Shown here piece by piece: positions 10,212-21,232 of a DNA stretch of 64,000 nt; positions within the stretch are counted from its first letter, which is position 1, and the number at the start of each line of letters is the position of its first letter. Position numbers and translations under genes: made by a program. The DNA comes from Cordylochernes scorpioides. Taxonomy: Eukaryota > Arthropoda > Arachnida > Pseudoscorpiones > Chernetidae. The notes beneath the pieces are model-generated. The model was not told the origin of the DNA. It saw only the letters and a program-made list of their open reading frames with translations, and ran no database searches. The stretch lies in assembly GCA_030710605.1 (NCBI GenBank), contig CP092886.1, forward strand, positions 166,252,573-166,316,572. The letters run 5' to 3'.

Positions 10212-11053
10212 TCACTCACAGCTGAGGAAAAGCTCAGCTGCCACGTCGTGGGCTTTCTCAAGGAGCTTGCTGTGATTTCTCAGCAGCTTACTCTCGATCG
10301 CGCCCCTCGCCCTCCTTCTCTCTTCCTGCACACCCACTACCCTTGGACAATCCAAGACGTAGTGGCGTGCATTCACATCCCTTTCTCCACAGACGCAATC
10401 AGGATTGCTCTTAATTTCAAATCTGTGGAGACTTGGGGAAGAGCCCATGTCCGAACTACCCTAATGAGTTTGTGGGACATTACCTTACAGAGGTACTTGG
10501 GTGTTGTTACCCCATTGAATAACTCTCTCCCCTTCACAATGTTCCTCCATCTGTCCAAACATAAGTCCTGGACGTGCCCCCTGATCCTCCTATAAACTTC
10601 TTTCTTGGTCACTGTGGTCCTCAGTGATCTACCTTTTAAGCATCCTGCCTTAGAGATCCTGTCTGCGAACTCATTACCTTCGATGAGGCTGTGTCTCCTA
10701 AACCAAGGGAGCTCCGGAGCCCGCGTAATCATCTCCAGCTCCTGGATTATTTGATGCCTGAGTTGCCCTTTCTCCAGATTGATGGCGACGAGGGCCGACA
10801 TACAATCTGAATAGAGGCGGTCCGGGCTGAAGTTATTCTCGGCACACACTCTGCGGGCTTCCCTGATCGCAACCAGCTCGGCTGAAAAGACCAATTCGTC
10901 CACTCTGAGTGTTAAACTTTCTTTGAAGATCAGCTCTCCATTAGTGAAAAGCACTACCCCAGCTCCAGTATTGGTTCCAGACTTACTCCCATCAGTGAAA
11001 ACCTCCGTGCCAATCCCTGTCGGCTCTCCAGGACTCCAATTCCACTTTGGCAA
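10212..11053 (-). pseudogene. LINE 2 RNase H and C-terminal domain
   Basis: The minus strand encodes VFTDGSKSGTNTGAG, SAELVAIREARRV, LYSDCMSALVAINL and EGNEFADRISKAG, the four conserved RNase H blocks. Downstream another frame gives CVCGERDVNARHYVLDCP, a CCHC-like cysteine motif typical of I/R1-like LINE C-termini. The frame changes near 10400 where the two open frames overlap. The codon and base use is clearly richer in G+C than the neighbours, which suggests a more recent or separate origin from the AT-rich LINEs on both sides. Confidence 0.85.
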
Positions 11054-11224
11054 CCACTGCGGAGGCTTTCTTGGGTCCCTCTTCCATTCCAGGGCACCCG
11101 CTTCAAGTCCCAGGGAATCTTCCCTGTTCTCTTAGATCTTCTGTCTGATGGTCTCCTCCTCTAGTTTCAACCCCAGGGGAATAAGCCCAGCGAGTACCAA
11201 TAAGGCCTCACTGCTGGTAGTGCG

Positions 11225-11521
11225 TTATCCCCCTGTGATTCTGAGTGCCGCTGTCCTCTGCACTCTCTCTAGAGTAGTCGCCACCTTCTGATCCCTGTTT
11301 CGGCGACACCAAGCCCTGGAAGCATATAGCAGGATTGGCTCGACACAGGAGAGGCAGAGGTTCCTAAAAATAGTACCCTCCTTCTCCCCCCCCTGTTGAG
11401 AGCCAACCAGGACAGGCCTGCACAACGCCTCCCTGCCTCTCGCCACCATCTCCTCCGCCTGGTATTGCCAACCCATCTTGTCATCAATGACCATCCCCAG
11501 GATGGTCATCCTATTGACCAA
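11225..11521 (-). pseudogene. LINE 2 thumb region
   Basis: The frame reads RMTILGMVIDDKMGWQYQ, then VEPILLYASRAWCRR and LERVQRTAALRITGG. These are the post-RT segment that links RT and RNase H in jockey/I/R1-like LINEs. It lies between the RT (11561-12540) and the RNase H (10212-11053) of the same element. The breaks at about 11221 and 11530 separate the three open frames. Confidence 0.8.
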
Positions 11522-11560
11522 CGCTACCCTCCGTCCTTCGATCCCGATAGCCGGCTTGTG

Positions 11561-12540
11561 TTACCATTTGATCCCTTTCCTTTTAGTTCTTATGTCCCTA
11601 GGCTTAAAGCTGAGGGCTTTAGTTTTGGAGACATTGAACTTAAGGCCAGAGTCATGGGCCCAGTTCGAGAGAATTTGGAGAGAAGTTTCAACACACTTCT
11701 CAGCCTTCGCTCTCGAAGCAGCCTCAACAATGAAGAACTGGTCGTCAGCATAGAGAACCAGCCTGGCTCCCTCAGGGAGCTCCTCCTGGAAAACGGTGTT
11801 TACCAGGATATTCCACAGAATAGGTCCGCAGCATGAGCCCTGGGGGCAACCCCTAGCACAGTTTCTTTCCAACTTCCGCCCACCAAAACTGAGGCTAATC
11901 CGTCTATCCCTCAGGAAGTCACGAACCAAGCTGCACAAATTATCAGGACAACCCATGTCCATCAAATTTCTCATCAGCTTGTTCCAGTTCATGGAGTTGA
12001 ACGCGCCATCAATGTCCAGGGCCACGAAAAGAACCCAAGCACCCTTATTTAAGCCCATCTCAACCCCCTCTAACACCTCGTTCAGAGCTGTGGTTGTGGA
12101 CTTCCCTTCCCTAAAACCATGTTGGAAAGAGGAAAGGAGCTCATTACTTTCTAGCCAGTGCTTCAGTCGCTGAGCTAGTAGGCTATCCAGAACCTTACCT
12201 AGACACGCTAGTAAAGAAAGCATACGATAATCATTAGGAGAATTACCCTTTCTACCAGACTTTTCGAGAAGCACTACTCGGGCAACCTTCCATGCCTCAG
12301 GAAAAGTACCAGTGTCCAGGCACCTATTGAATAACCTGGAAAGAAGCGATGGGTGCATCCTTACCAGGGCTTTCACGACCGTGTTATCGATCCCTTCGGG
12401 ACCAGGAGATTTCCTTTTCCCGAACTTGAAAGCCGTCAGTTTCACCTAATTCTCAGAAAAGGGCGGATCTACCAAACCACAAGTGGTCAGAGAGATCTCG
12501 TCCTTTGGTTCCTCGTTTCCGAAGTGCCGATCCAAGTTGT
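11561..12540 (-). pseudogene. LINE 2 reverse transcriptase
   Basis: A 294-codon frame (12445-11561) holds almost the whole RT domain: GKRKSPGPEGIDNTVV, WKVARVVLLEKSGR, NDYRMLSLLACLGKVLDSL, SSFQHGFREGKSTTTAL, LDIDGAFNSMNWNKL, CARGCPQGSCCGPILWNI and the active-site LVLYADDQFF. The CPQGSCCGP form is most like the R1/LOA/I side of the LINE tree; that placement is my judgement. Upstream an in-frame stop near 12447 precedes more coding sequence. The element is cut near 12540, where the tail of another minus-strand LINE begins. Confidence 0.88.
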
Positions 12541-12542
12541 TT

Positions 12543-12875
12543 TTATTTTTTCTTCTGCTTTCGAGCGAGTAGGTCTAGAACACATTCTCTCTGAATTTTC
12601 TCATTGTTGGTGGATGAAACAGCACCAGTGATTATTTTGGCCGCTTTTGCTTGAACACTGTCTAGTCTTACTTTTAGTGATGAGCTTGAGGGAGCCCAGA
12701 CCGGTGTTGCATATTCCATTATCGGCCTTATTAAGGTGGTATATGTTGTTCTGAGAATTCTGGGTTTTGCTCCCCAATTTGTTCCACATAGCCTTCTCAG
12801 AATGTTTAGTTTTCTGATAGTTCTATTTGAGGTGCTAATTATGTGTTCTGAAAATTCCAATTTCTCATCAATAAT
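12543..12875 (-). pseudogene. LINE 3 thumb region
   Basis: The frame contains SNRTIRKLNILRRLCGTNWG, RTTYTTLIRPIMEYATPVW and RLDSVQAKAAKIITGA. This is the jockey-type region downstream of the RT. It continues the RT at 13172-14060 but is separated from it by an unrelated insertion at about 12880-13165. Confidence 0.8.
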
Positions 12876-12879
12876 AATT

Positions 12880-13165
12880 AAAATAATTTTGTTGACATCT
12901 TGTCAATACATGCACAGTCTGCACTATCAAAAAAAGATAATATGCATTATATACACTATGTGCAATGAATATTACGCCTCTTCCAGCGCTGCAGAGTTTG
13001 TGGAGAATCGCCAGTGGGTCTCCAGCGACACCACGCATTTTGCAATCTACGATGAATACGTAGATCGCGTACTTTGCCGCTTAGGAGATGGTGATGGCGT
13101 GGTCCTCGAGACCAACTTAAAAGATACAGGACTGCAGTATCACACCTAGGTATTATGGATTTCTA
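12880..13165 (+). repeat. Coding-like repeat inserted in LINE 3
   Basis: On the plus strand there is an open frame with EFVENRQWVSSDTTHFAIYD and VVLETNLKDTGLQ. Parts recur at 1-150 (the later half) and at 38010-38070 (the earlier half, GTGGAGAATCG and CGGGTCTCCAGC). It breaks the minus-strand LINE between its RT and thumb. I do not recognise the protein. It may be a piece of a host gene or an unclassified element. Confidence 0.4.
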
Positions 13166-13171
13166 ATTTTA

Positions 13172-14060
13172 TCAATCATTTGTTTGTTTATGCTTATTTT
13201 TTTTTATATTTATGCCTTTTTCCCTTTGAGTGGAGAAGACGCATAGGTTTGGTTTTATTGGGTTTATGGTCATTTGGAGTTCCATTGCCCACTTCTCCAG
13301 TCCTCTCATTGATGTGTTCAGTATTTTTAACGATTTTTCTATGCTGCTACTTGTGTGCCATATAGCTATATCATCTGCATAACAGACAACCTTTGTGTCT
13401 TCAGTGAGGTAAGGATGGATGTCGTTAATATATAGCAGGAAGAGTAGAGGACTGAGCACAGATCCCTGAGTTACACCAGCCCATGTTCTTCCTTCCTTGG
13501 AAAATTCTCCATTGACCCGAACCTTTAACCTTCTTCCCCTTTAGAAGTCTGCAATCCAGATTAAGGTTTTTCTCTTACTCCGATGTTGTGCATCTTTTCA
13601 CGTAATTTCTCCCTCCACACTCGATCAAAAGCTGAGGTCATATCAAGGAATATAGCCGTGGTATTCTTTGGCGGTTTTTCCTGGAAAGAATCTATTATTG
13701 ATTGACAGAAGTACAGTCGTACAGTGCTGGGATCTATAGGCAGTTTGGTAGAGGTTTATTTATTATTGTTAGTGAGCCAGACTATGAGCCTAGAGTGGAT
13801 AATTCGTTCTGGTATTTTACAAAGTTTGCTGGTGAGAGCAATTGGCCGATAGTTCTTGTATTCCTTGGCATCTTTGTTTGGCTTCAGTATTGGCACTATA
13901 ATTAATATCTTCCAATTCCTTGGTAGTTTACCAGTTTGCCATGAAATGTTCAGTATTCGTAGGAGTTGATTATTAGCTTTGTCTTCAAAGTGTTTGATCA
14001 TTTAACCAAAGATTACATTATCTTTTGGGGTGACCTCTTGGATTTTTTTATTGATAAGTT
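13172..14060 (-). pseudogene. LINE 3 reverse transcriptase, broken
   Basis: Two open frames carry the RT. The N-terminal one (14001-13756) has WQTGKLPRNWKILIIVPILK and YRPIALTSKLCKIPERII. The C-terminal one (13459-13172) has LSPLLFLLYINDIHPYL and the catalytic VVCYADDIAIW. The stretch between them, with the GFR and DMTSAFDRV blocks, is read only with shifts. The family is jockey-like. The endonuclease lies upstream at 14825-15067. Confidence 0.82.
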
Positions 14061-15067
14061 TAGCTCATTCAGTGTGAAGTCTCTCGAGAAAATATGTTGT
14101 TGATGGAAGTTTCTTGCTTGTTTAACTAACTGGTTTATATTATTTTTAGAGTCCTGTCTTCATTCGTATAGTTGAGTATGGAATTGCTTGAAAGATATTC
14201 AGCAATTATGTCAGCCATCTGTTTGTTCTCGTTCGCGCTGTTCTATTCATATCGGTTAGAGTATTGGAGGATTGGTGTTGGTGTTGATTGTTCTCTAACA
14301 CTCTAATCATATTCCATTGTTGGCTGTCCTTTCTTGGATCCATTTTTTCGCAGAATTCTGCCATTTTTCTTGTTTGCATATCCAAATTTCTTGTTCTAGT
14401 TTGTGACTAATTTCAATGAGTTATTTCTGTTTTTTTCTGTTTTATTTTTTAAGAAGTTCATTCATATTGTCTCTCTCTCTGAAATCACTGCCTCGATGTT
14501 GTGGTCCTTCCAGTAAGGTATCCACAGGTCTTTACGTCTACCTCTAGGTATCGATGCTTTTGCAGATTTTGAAATGTTCGAAGAGAATTTTTCCAAGTTT
14601 TTGTCAAGCGTTCTGTAATTCAATTTTTCGTGGCACAGTTCTTCAAGCTTTTCTGTGAATTTTTTTCAAGTCGGCTTTCCTAAAGTTCCATGTTCTTTTA
14701 TTCTAATGGACGTTCTCAATTTTGAAGTTTAGGGTTGTTAAAATTGGTCTGTGGTCACTGATTGCACCTCTCATGATTTTCCATTGTGTTGTGGGTGCGA
14801 TGTTGTAATTTATCGCTGTGATATCTATTGCGGATTCTGTGCCTGTGGACTTAGATAGGTGTTCTCTCCGTTATTTACCGGTGTAAGGCCGAGGTCTGTT
14901 AGCATGTCCTCAACCTGCTGACTTTTGTTATCCAGGACAGGTGATCCCCAAATTGAACTTTTGGCGTTAAATTCGCCGAGTATGATTGTGATATCCGAAG
15001 ACGCTTCACTTAATGTCTCTATTGTGTGTACCCATACAAAATTCAATGATTTCACGAGCTGAAAGTT
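14061..15067 (-). pseudogene. LINE 3 endonuclease and linker
   Basis: The frame from about 15067 down to 14825 reads ASSDITIILGEFNAKSSIWG and MLTDLGLTPVNNGENTYLSP, the central and late parts of an APE-type endonuclease (GEFNA in place of the more usual GDFNA). The linker to the RT (14061-14824) is coding only in short pieces. The N-terminal half is missing: near 15068 the element meets a plus-strand transposase. Confidence 0.75.
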
Positions 15068-15775
15068 GGCGATTTTGAGATGCGTCAAGAATTCGCTGCA
15101 TGGGTTTTCCGGCGAATTGATATTGATGAAAACTGCCTGTCGAATGTTCTGTGGACAGATGATGCTCACTTTTCTCTAAACGGAGAATTTAACATTCAAA
15201 ACAGCCGCATTTGGGCAACAGACAACCCTAGGATTTTTACAGAAATGCCACTTTACCAGCCTAGAGTTACAGTTTTGTGTGGGTTCACTTCTTTTATTAT
15301 TGGGCCATTTTTCTTTGAAAAATCAATGGAAGAACTTTTTAAACCGTTTTTGTAACTGATGAACGTTATGTCCAACTTTTGAGAGAAAAGGGTATTCCCA
15401 TATTGCATGGCAAAAGCACTAAGCGAAATAACATTCATGAAAGATGGAGGACCTCCTCATATCTCCCGAGGTGCCAAACAATTGCTGAAGGATACGTTCT
15501 GTGAAAATCGTGTGATAAGTCGCCACTTTATATACCAGTGGCCTCCAAGATCACCAGACTTGACGCCTTGCGATTTTTGTTTATGGGGGTACATTAAATC
15601 GTGTGTTTATCGATGCTGGCCTACCACATTGGCCATGTTGAAGGCTTCTATCAGATGGCACTTTTTATCAATTTCAACAGATATGTTATTTAATGCTGTC
15701 CATTCTGTCATTTATCGTCTGCAGGCGGTGATTGAGAATGAAGGGTGCCACATTGAGCAAGGATTGTGACCTAAT
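15068..15775 (+). pseudogene. IS630/mariner-superfamily transposase, catalytic part
   Basis: The frame gives FEMRQEFAAWVFRRI, then VLWTDDAHFSLNGEFN with the first catalytic Asp, and VTVLCGFTSFIIGPFFFE. After a shift near 15353-15410 it continues with FMKDGGPPHISRGAKQLL (second Asp, in the place of DGAPPH) and WPPRSPDLTPCDFCLWGYIK (third Asp). Counting from Asp to Asp gives 42 residues between the second and third, longer than the 34 of classical mariner. The DNA-binding N-terminus is absent. The C-terminus with HIEQGL and a stop looks natural. Confidence 0.8.
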
Positions 15776-16385
15776 ACAAGAGAGAAGGCAGTTACCTCAT
15801 GTGTTATATAAGCCGCCATGTATTATATTATCTACCAATATTTTGCAGCTCTTTGTGTTGGGATATGGGGATAATAAATGCTGTCCTCACATCTTGACTA
15901 TCTTTTTTTATTTGTGAACAGTAATTTTTTGTTTGTCATTTGCTCACATATTATGTCGTGCAAACCAGAGTGTTATAACTTCTCGAATAACACTGGTACA
16001 CACAATTTTTCCCCTTATGTTTAGTTTTCGCTTTTCGCTCATTAGAAGAAATAGCATAAGGAATATTTTCTGTATACCAATATCTTTAGAAATTTTGTGA
16101 AAAAAAATAATACAAAATGATTTTACTACCACGTTTTTCAACGCAAAAGGTCGATTTAAAAATTATTTTTATTTGAGGGGAAACATTTTTTAAAATTGTG
16201 TACAGTATAATAAACAATGATAACATTTGACAAGCCCATAGGATATTTGGAATAAAGTACGACAAATATATTTTGTCACTCCCCTCTATATTTCATTTGT
16301 TGGATCATGACAAATATATATATTATGGAAATAGAGAAAAATCAATTTTAAATAGGTTAAATAATAAAAAGCTTACCTTGGATCA
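15776..16385. other. AT-rich DNA, no gene seen
   Basis: The sequence after the transposase stop may include its 3' flank. No terminal repeat or coding region could be recognised. Confidence 0.4.
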
Positions 16386-16685
16386 ATATCATGGACAAAA
16401 CTTAAATAAGTTAGACCTTTCAGCATATATATCGAATTCAGACAATAACTTTGAAAGATATTACAGTGACCTTTATTGAAGACGCACGAGATAACCAATA
16501 TACACTAATGGATAACACTCAAAGAAGTTTTAGCTTTTACCATGTATATCTGAATTAAGACAATAAATCTGAAAGATATTACAGTGACCTTTTTTGAAGA
16601 TACACGAGATAACCAAATGTGAAAAATAATTGCCTCTGTGACAGGCGATATCAAGGACTTTCCAGTTTTGCCCATGAGTGTAGTT
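16386..16685 (+). mobile_element. Two tandem copies of a ~200 bp MITE
   Basis: The element family runs from TCATGGACAAAACTTAA through ACACGAGATAACCAA to TTTTGCCCATGAGTGTA. Its ends are inverted repeats of each other. Here a partial copy (about 16386-16500) is followed by a second (about 16501-16683). Other copies lie at about 31555, 34480, 39010, 39740 (reverse) and 41540. No coding capacity; it is a miniature inverted-repeat transposon by structure. Confidence 0.6.
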
Positions 16686-17401
16686 TATTCTAAATGTCCA
16701 ATATTTCAACAAGGCAGTTTGTTTATCTTCTTTTGGTATTCAATACTTCTGTTAGAGCACGTATTCAAAGAAAGGTCACATATACCGAATTTTGTAAATT
16801 CTAAAATTTTATTCCCACAGAGAAGCAAACACAGGATAAACATAAAAAAAATATTTCTGGAATGGCGACATCTATATATGTCGAAAATACTATCAATAGA
16901 TACACCACAATCATATCTACAGATAAAACGAAAATATAGTCAAATATAGGATATTTACGTAATATTTCCGTATAGTTAGCGAATTCTGTACGCTCCAGGA
17001 ATCTGAATAAATAATAATAAATACATAATATATTAAATATATATCAATGTGCCCGCTTCATATTGAGTGATTTTGTCACACTGTATCTAAGACATTACTG
17101 CTCGTGAATCATGTGGATGATTTGTTTACAAGGTTTGAATATCAGAAGATGGGCGAAATGTGCCTTTTTGAACTAATGGGCGTTTAGAATAAACAATAAT
17201 AAATCAATATATATGCTTTTATTATTTGATATATATATTCACACACAAAATTATGGAGAGTAAATATAAGAAACAAGATTAGTAAATATATATATAAAAA
17301 AGCAGAGCGCCATTTAGTGGACCAAAAATGCATTAAACGTTTATTTAACTTGCTCCGTGATATTTGGCCAACCCCATTTCTTGATAAATCAAGAGTAGTC
17401 A

Positions 17402-17441
17402 TCCACGAACGCGTTTCGGGCTTTAGCCCTCGTCAGAATGG
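17402..17441 (-). ncRNA. Decaying type I hammerhead ribozyme
   Basis: The minus strand has CUGACGA, a GGGCU-AA-AGCCC stem II, GAAA, then the short ACGCGU stem III and a GUU cleavage triplet. Stem I is weakened: CCAUU faces CGUGG, with a mismatch next to the core. A GCGCCATTT box lies 86 bases away, as in the intact units. Confidence 0.65.
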
Positions 17442-17756
17442 TGCAGACTGTACCTCTAATATATATATATATATTAATAGTAATTTTTTATATTTGGAAA
17501 ATAGAGGAAAAGTAAACTATTAAGAACTACAGATTTTGAATTAATTTTGAGTCAGAACAGCAAGCTAATTCTGTATCAAATAGTATAGTTATGAAAATTT
17601 TATGATTAATATTTTTTTTATTTAAATCAAATTTCCTTTTTTAAAATATAATCTAACTAATTATTTATTACAAAAAAAATAATAAACAAACCTCACACAT
17701 TTGATTTGAATAAAAATATTTATCAATCTTAAAATTTTCATAACTATACTATATAT

Positions 17757-17990
17757 ATCTCTATATATATAAAAATCAATTTCTGTCTGTCTGTCTGTTT
17801 CGCGATAAACTCAAAAACTACTGAACCAATTGGTAACAAATTTGGCATGTCGCTTTTTATAAACCTGAAGAAAATTTTCGGCTGCATTTTGATTAGTATT
17901 TTTGGCTATTTCTTTTTTTCATTTGAAGAACTTTTTTTTACGCGGACTAATCCGGAATGGAATGAATACCTAAATATGGCCATTCTTTTA
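17757..17990 (+). mobile_element. Helitron-type 5' end upstream of the tRNA
   Basis: The start TCTCTATATATATAAAAATC, followed by a CTGT/CTGTCTGT run and CGCGATAAACTCAAAAACTA, is the classic form of an arthropod Helitron 5' terminus. No matching CTAG-type 3' end is seen before the tRNA, so the tRNA may sit inside a chimeric Helitron ending at 18629. Confidence 0.55.
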
Positions 17991-17992
17991 AA

Positions 17993-18063
17993 GCATCGGT
18001 GGTTCAGTGGTAGAATGCTCGCCTGCCACGCGGGCGGCCAGGGTTCGATTCCCGGCCGATGCA
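17993..18063 (+). tRNA. tRNA-Gly(GCC), copy 1
   Basis: A 71-nt cloverleaf. Acceptor stem GCATCGG pairs with CCGATGC. The D-arm carries the A box (TGGTTCAGTGG), and the anticodon loop CTGCCAC has anticodon GCC at 18025-18027. The T-arm GGGTTCGATTCCC is the B box. It is followed by a run of nine T, a polymerase III terminator. No mismatches in any stem, so it looks functional. It lies just before a Helitron-like element and is duplicated at 20594. Confidence 0.95.
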
Positions 18064-18099
18064 TTTTTTTTTAACAATTTTTAAAACTCATTTATATTA

Positions 18100-18629
18100 T
18101 ATCTTCTATATATATAAAAATGAATGTTTGTATGTTTGTTTGTTTGTTTGTTGGTTTGTATGTCCGGTATACAAATTCGCAGTAGTTCACTAATTCAAAC
18201 CAAAATTTCCATACATAGGTAAAAAAATACGGGGAAGACGATAGGCTATTTTAAAAAATATATAAATCAATTATTAAAACTATATATTATTAGTCAGAAA
18301 ATGATGATGACGATATTGCTGTATCATGTAAGATTATCAGATACAAAATTATATCGGGAAAAATTCCAAAAAGCAGAGACCACGGGTGAAACCAGCTCAT
18401 TATTTTGTACGCAGGAACAAAATTCTAACAGAAAAACATTCATTCGAGCAGAAAACAAAAGCCAGATCATCTATCTATAAAAATATCGCTTCTCAGACAC
18501 AAAGTTTGGAGCGGGACGTTTCACAAGAGTGACATCCACGCCGCCAATTTATAATTGTAACGAATAGTATTTAAATAAAAACATTTAATCGGGTAAACCC
18601 GGGCGTTACCCAGGTCATTCGGCTAGTAT
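18100..18629 (+). mobile_element. Helitron-like non-autonomous element, about 530 bp
   Basis: The start is TCTTCTATATATATAAAAAT followed by a GTTT-rich run and GTCCGGTATACAAATTC. The end is a GGGTAA...TTACCC hairpin followed by a CTAGT-type terminus. There are no terminal inverted repeats and no ORF. A second copy sits at 20701-21232 and a reversed copy at 2373-3099. Confidence 0.75.
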
Positions 18630-19999
18630 ACATATATATATATATTTCGATTAGATATTTGCATTATTATATATATATATAATATTAAAGTTACATAAAT
18701 GGAATCAAAATAATTTCAGTTAGGTTTTATTTCTTCTACCTATACTTTTCATATCTTCAATTTATATATATTCCTATTATTATTTTGATTTCAAATCATT
18801 AAAAATTACGAGTATATATAGAAATATAGGTTGCTTTTTCAAACATTTCTCTCTCTCCACACGATATATTTTACTCTTTCTGTCTTAATTCCTTATGAAA
18901 TATAATGAATAATAGTACATTAACTTCACATTTAAATATATTTATATTTTTAAAATTAGGTATCAATGTCAAAATATTATTTTGCAATTTAATGAAATTT
19001 ATCAATTATTTGAAAATATATAAACTATATACAGTATAAGTATAAGTTACAGTATAACTATAATACAGTATAAACTATATACTGTATAAGGATTCCGTTA
19101 TTTATGAGCGAAACAAATAAAATATGCTAGGTACTCCCAATTTTCATCATTTTCGTAAGACCATTAGATATTTTTTTTTCTTCAAAGAGGGAGCGCTTCT
19201 TATAAAATGTTTATATTTTCAAAAAGAGATGGCCCTCTATTACATCATGTTTGAATATACTCTATCAATACATTATTGTTTTCTTCATAAACGGCCCTTT
19301 ATGATAAGAATGATGACCTGTTCAAACTCAAAACGAATCCAAGGGTGAGAACTCTCTATGGAATATCAATATGATTTCAAAAAAATATATACAGCATTTG
19401 AAACAAGTGCATATGTTTTTAAGGAATTCTGGTTTGAGTAATAGCATAAAAATAGTTTGGATAAATATAAATCACCAAGAAAGATATAGATATGCATACA
19501 CCCTAATAAATGTGAAATCATTTATTTATATAGCCAAATATAGGATATTTACGTAATATTTCCGTATAGTTAGCGAATTATGTACGTTCCAGGAACCTGA
19601 ATAAATAATAATAAATACATAATATATTAAATATATATCAATGCGCCCGCTTCTTATTGAGTGATTTTGTCACACTGTATCTATGACATTACTGCTCGTG
19701 AATCATGTGGATGATTTGTTTACAAGGTTTGAATATCAGAAGATGGGCGAAATGTGCCTTGTTGAACTATTGGGCGTTTAGAATAAACAATAATAAACCA
19801 ATATATACGCTTTTATTATTTGATATATATATTCACACACAAAATTATGGAGAGTAAATATAAGAAACAAGATTAGTAAATATATACTGTATATAAAAAG
19901 CAGAGCGCCGTTTAGTGGACCAAAAATGCATTAAACGTTTATTTAACTTGCTCCGTGATATTTGGTTAACCCCATTTCTTGATAAATCAAGAGTAGTCA

Positions 20000-20039
20000 T
20001 CCACGAACGCGTTTCGGGCTTTAGCCCTCGTCAGAATGG
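20000..20039 (-). ncRNA. Decaying type I hammerhead ribozyme, duplicate
   Basis: Same sequence as the ribozyme at 17402-17441, carried over by the duplication. The core is complete and stem I is weakened. Confidence 0.65.
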
Positions 20040-20593
20040 TGCAGACTGTACCTCTAATATATATATATATATTAATAGTAATTTTTATATTTGGAAAATA
20101 GAGAGAGGAAAAGTAAACTATTAAGAACTACAGATTTTGAATTAATTTTGAGTCAGAACAGCAAGCTAATTCTGTATCAAATAGTATAGTTATGAAAATT
20201 TTATGATTAATATTTTTTTTATTTAAATCAAATTTCCTTTTTTAAAATATAATCTAACTAATTATTTATTACAAAAAAAATAATAAACAAACCTCACACA
20301 TTTGATTTGAATAAAAATATTTATCAATCTTAAAATTTTCATAACTATACTATATATATCTCTATATATATAAAAGTCAATTTCTGTCTGTCTGTCTATT
20401 TCGCGATAAACTCAAAAACTACTGAACCAATTGGTACCAAATTTTGCATGTCGCTTTTTATAAACCTGAAGAAAATTTTCGGCTGCATTTTGATTAGTAT
20501 TTTTGGCTATTTCTTTTTTTCATTTGAAGAACTTTTTTTTACGCGGACTAATCCGGATTGGAATGAATACCTAAATATGGCCATTTTTTTAAA

Positions 20594-20664
20594 GCATCGG
20601 TGGTTCAGTGGTAGAATGCTCGCCTGCCACGCGGGCGGCCAGGGTTCGATTCCCGGCCGATGCA
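20594..20664 (+). tRNA. tRNA-Gly(GCC), copy 2
   Basis: Identical in sequence to the gene at 17993-18063, with anticodon GCC, intact stems and a T-run terminator. It comes from the 2.6 kb duplication. Confidence 0.95.
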
Positions 20665-20700
20665 TTTTTTTTTAACAATTTTTAAAACTCATTTATATTA

Positions 20701-21232
20701 TATCTTCTATATATATAAAAATGAATGTTTGTATGTTTGTTTGTTTGTTTGTTGGTTTGTATGTCCGGTATACAAATTCGCAGTAGTTCACTAATTCAAA
20801 CCAAAATTTCCATACATAGGTAAAAAAATACGGGGAAGACGATAGGCTATTTTAAAAAATATATAAATCAATTATTAAAACTATATATTATTAGTCAGAA
20901 AATGATGATGACGATATTGCTGTATCATGTAAGATTATCAGATACAAAATTATATCGGGAAAAATTCCAAAAAGCAGAGACCACGGGTGAAACCAGCTCA
21001 TTATTTTGTACGCAGGAACAAAATTCTAACAGAAAAACATTCATTCGAGCAGAAAACAAAAGCCAGATCATCTATCTATAAAAATATCGCTTCTCAGACA
21101 CAAAGTTTGGAGCGGGACGTTTCACAAGAGTGACATCCACGCCGCCAATTTATAATTGTAACGAATAGTATTTAAATAAAAACATTTAATCGGGTAAACC
21201 CGGGCGTTACCCAGGTCATTCGGCTAGTATAC
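20701..21232 (+). mobile_element. Helitron-like element, duplicated copy
   Basis: Copy of the element at 18100-18629 with the same TC start, hairpin and CTAGT end. Confidence 0.75.

Larger units (their letters stand above)
16938..19530 (+). repeat. 2.6 kb tandem duplication, copy 1
   Basis: This block is repeated with an offset of 2594 bases by 19532-22075, with only scattered differences. In order it contains a decayed family 1 ribozyme unit (17290-17460), a Helitron-type start (about 17757), a tRNA-Gly gene, a complete Helitron-like element (18100-18629) and AT-rich DNA. The two copies are close enough that the duplication must be fairly recent. Confidence 0.88.

Noticed and set aside
11396..11836. 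Plus-strand 146-codon frame
   Set aside because: Antisense shadow of the GC-rich LINE RT on the minus strand.
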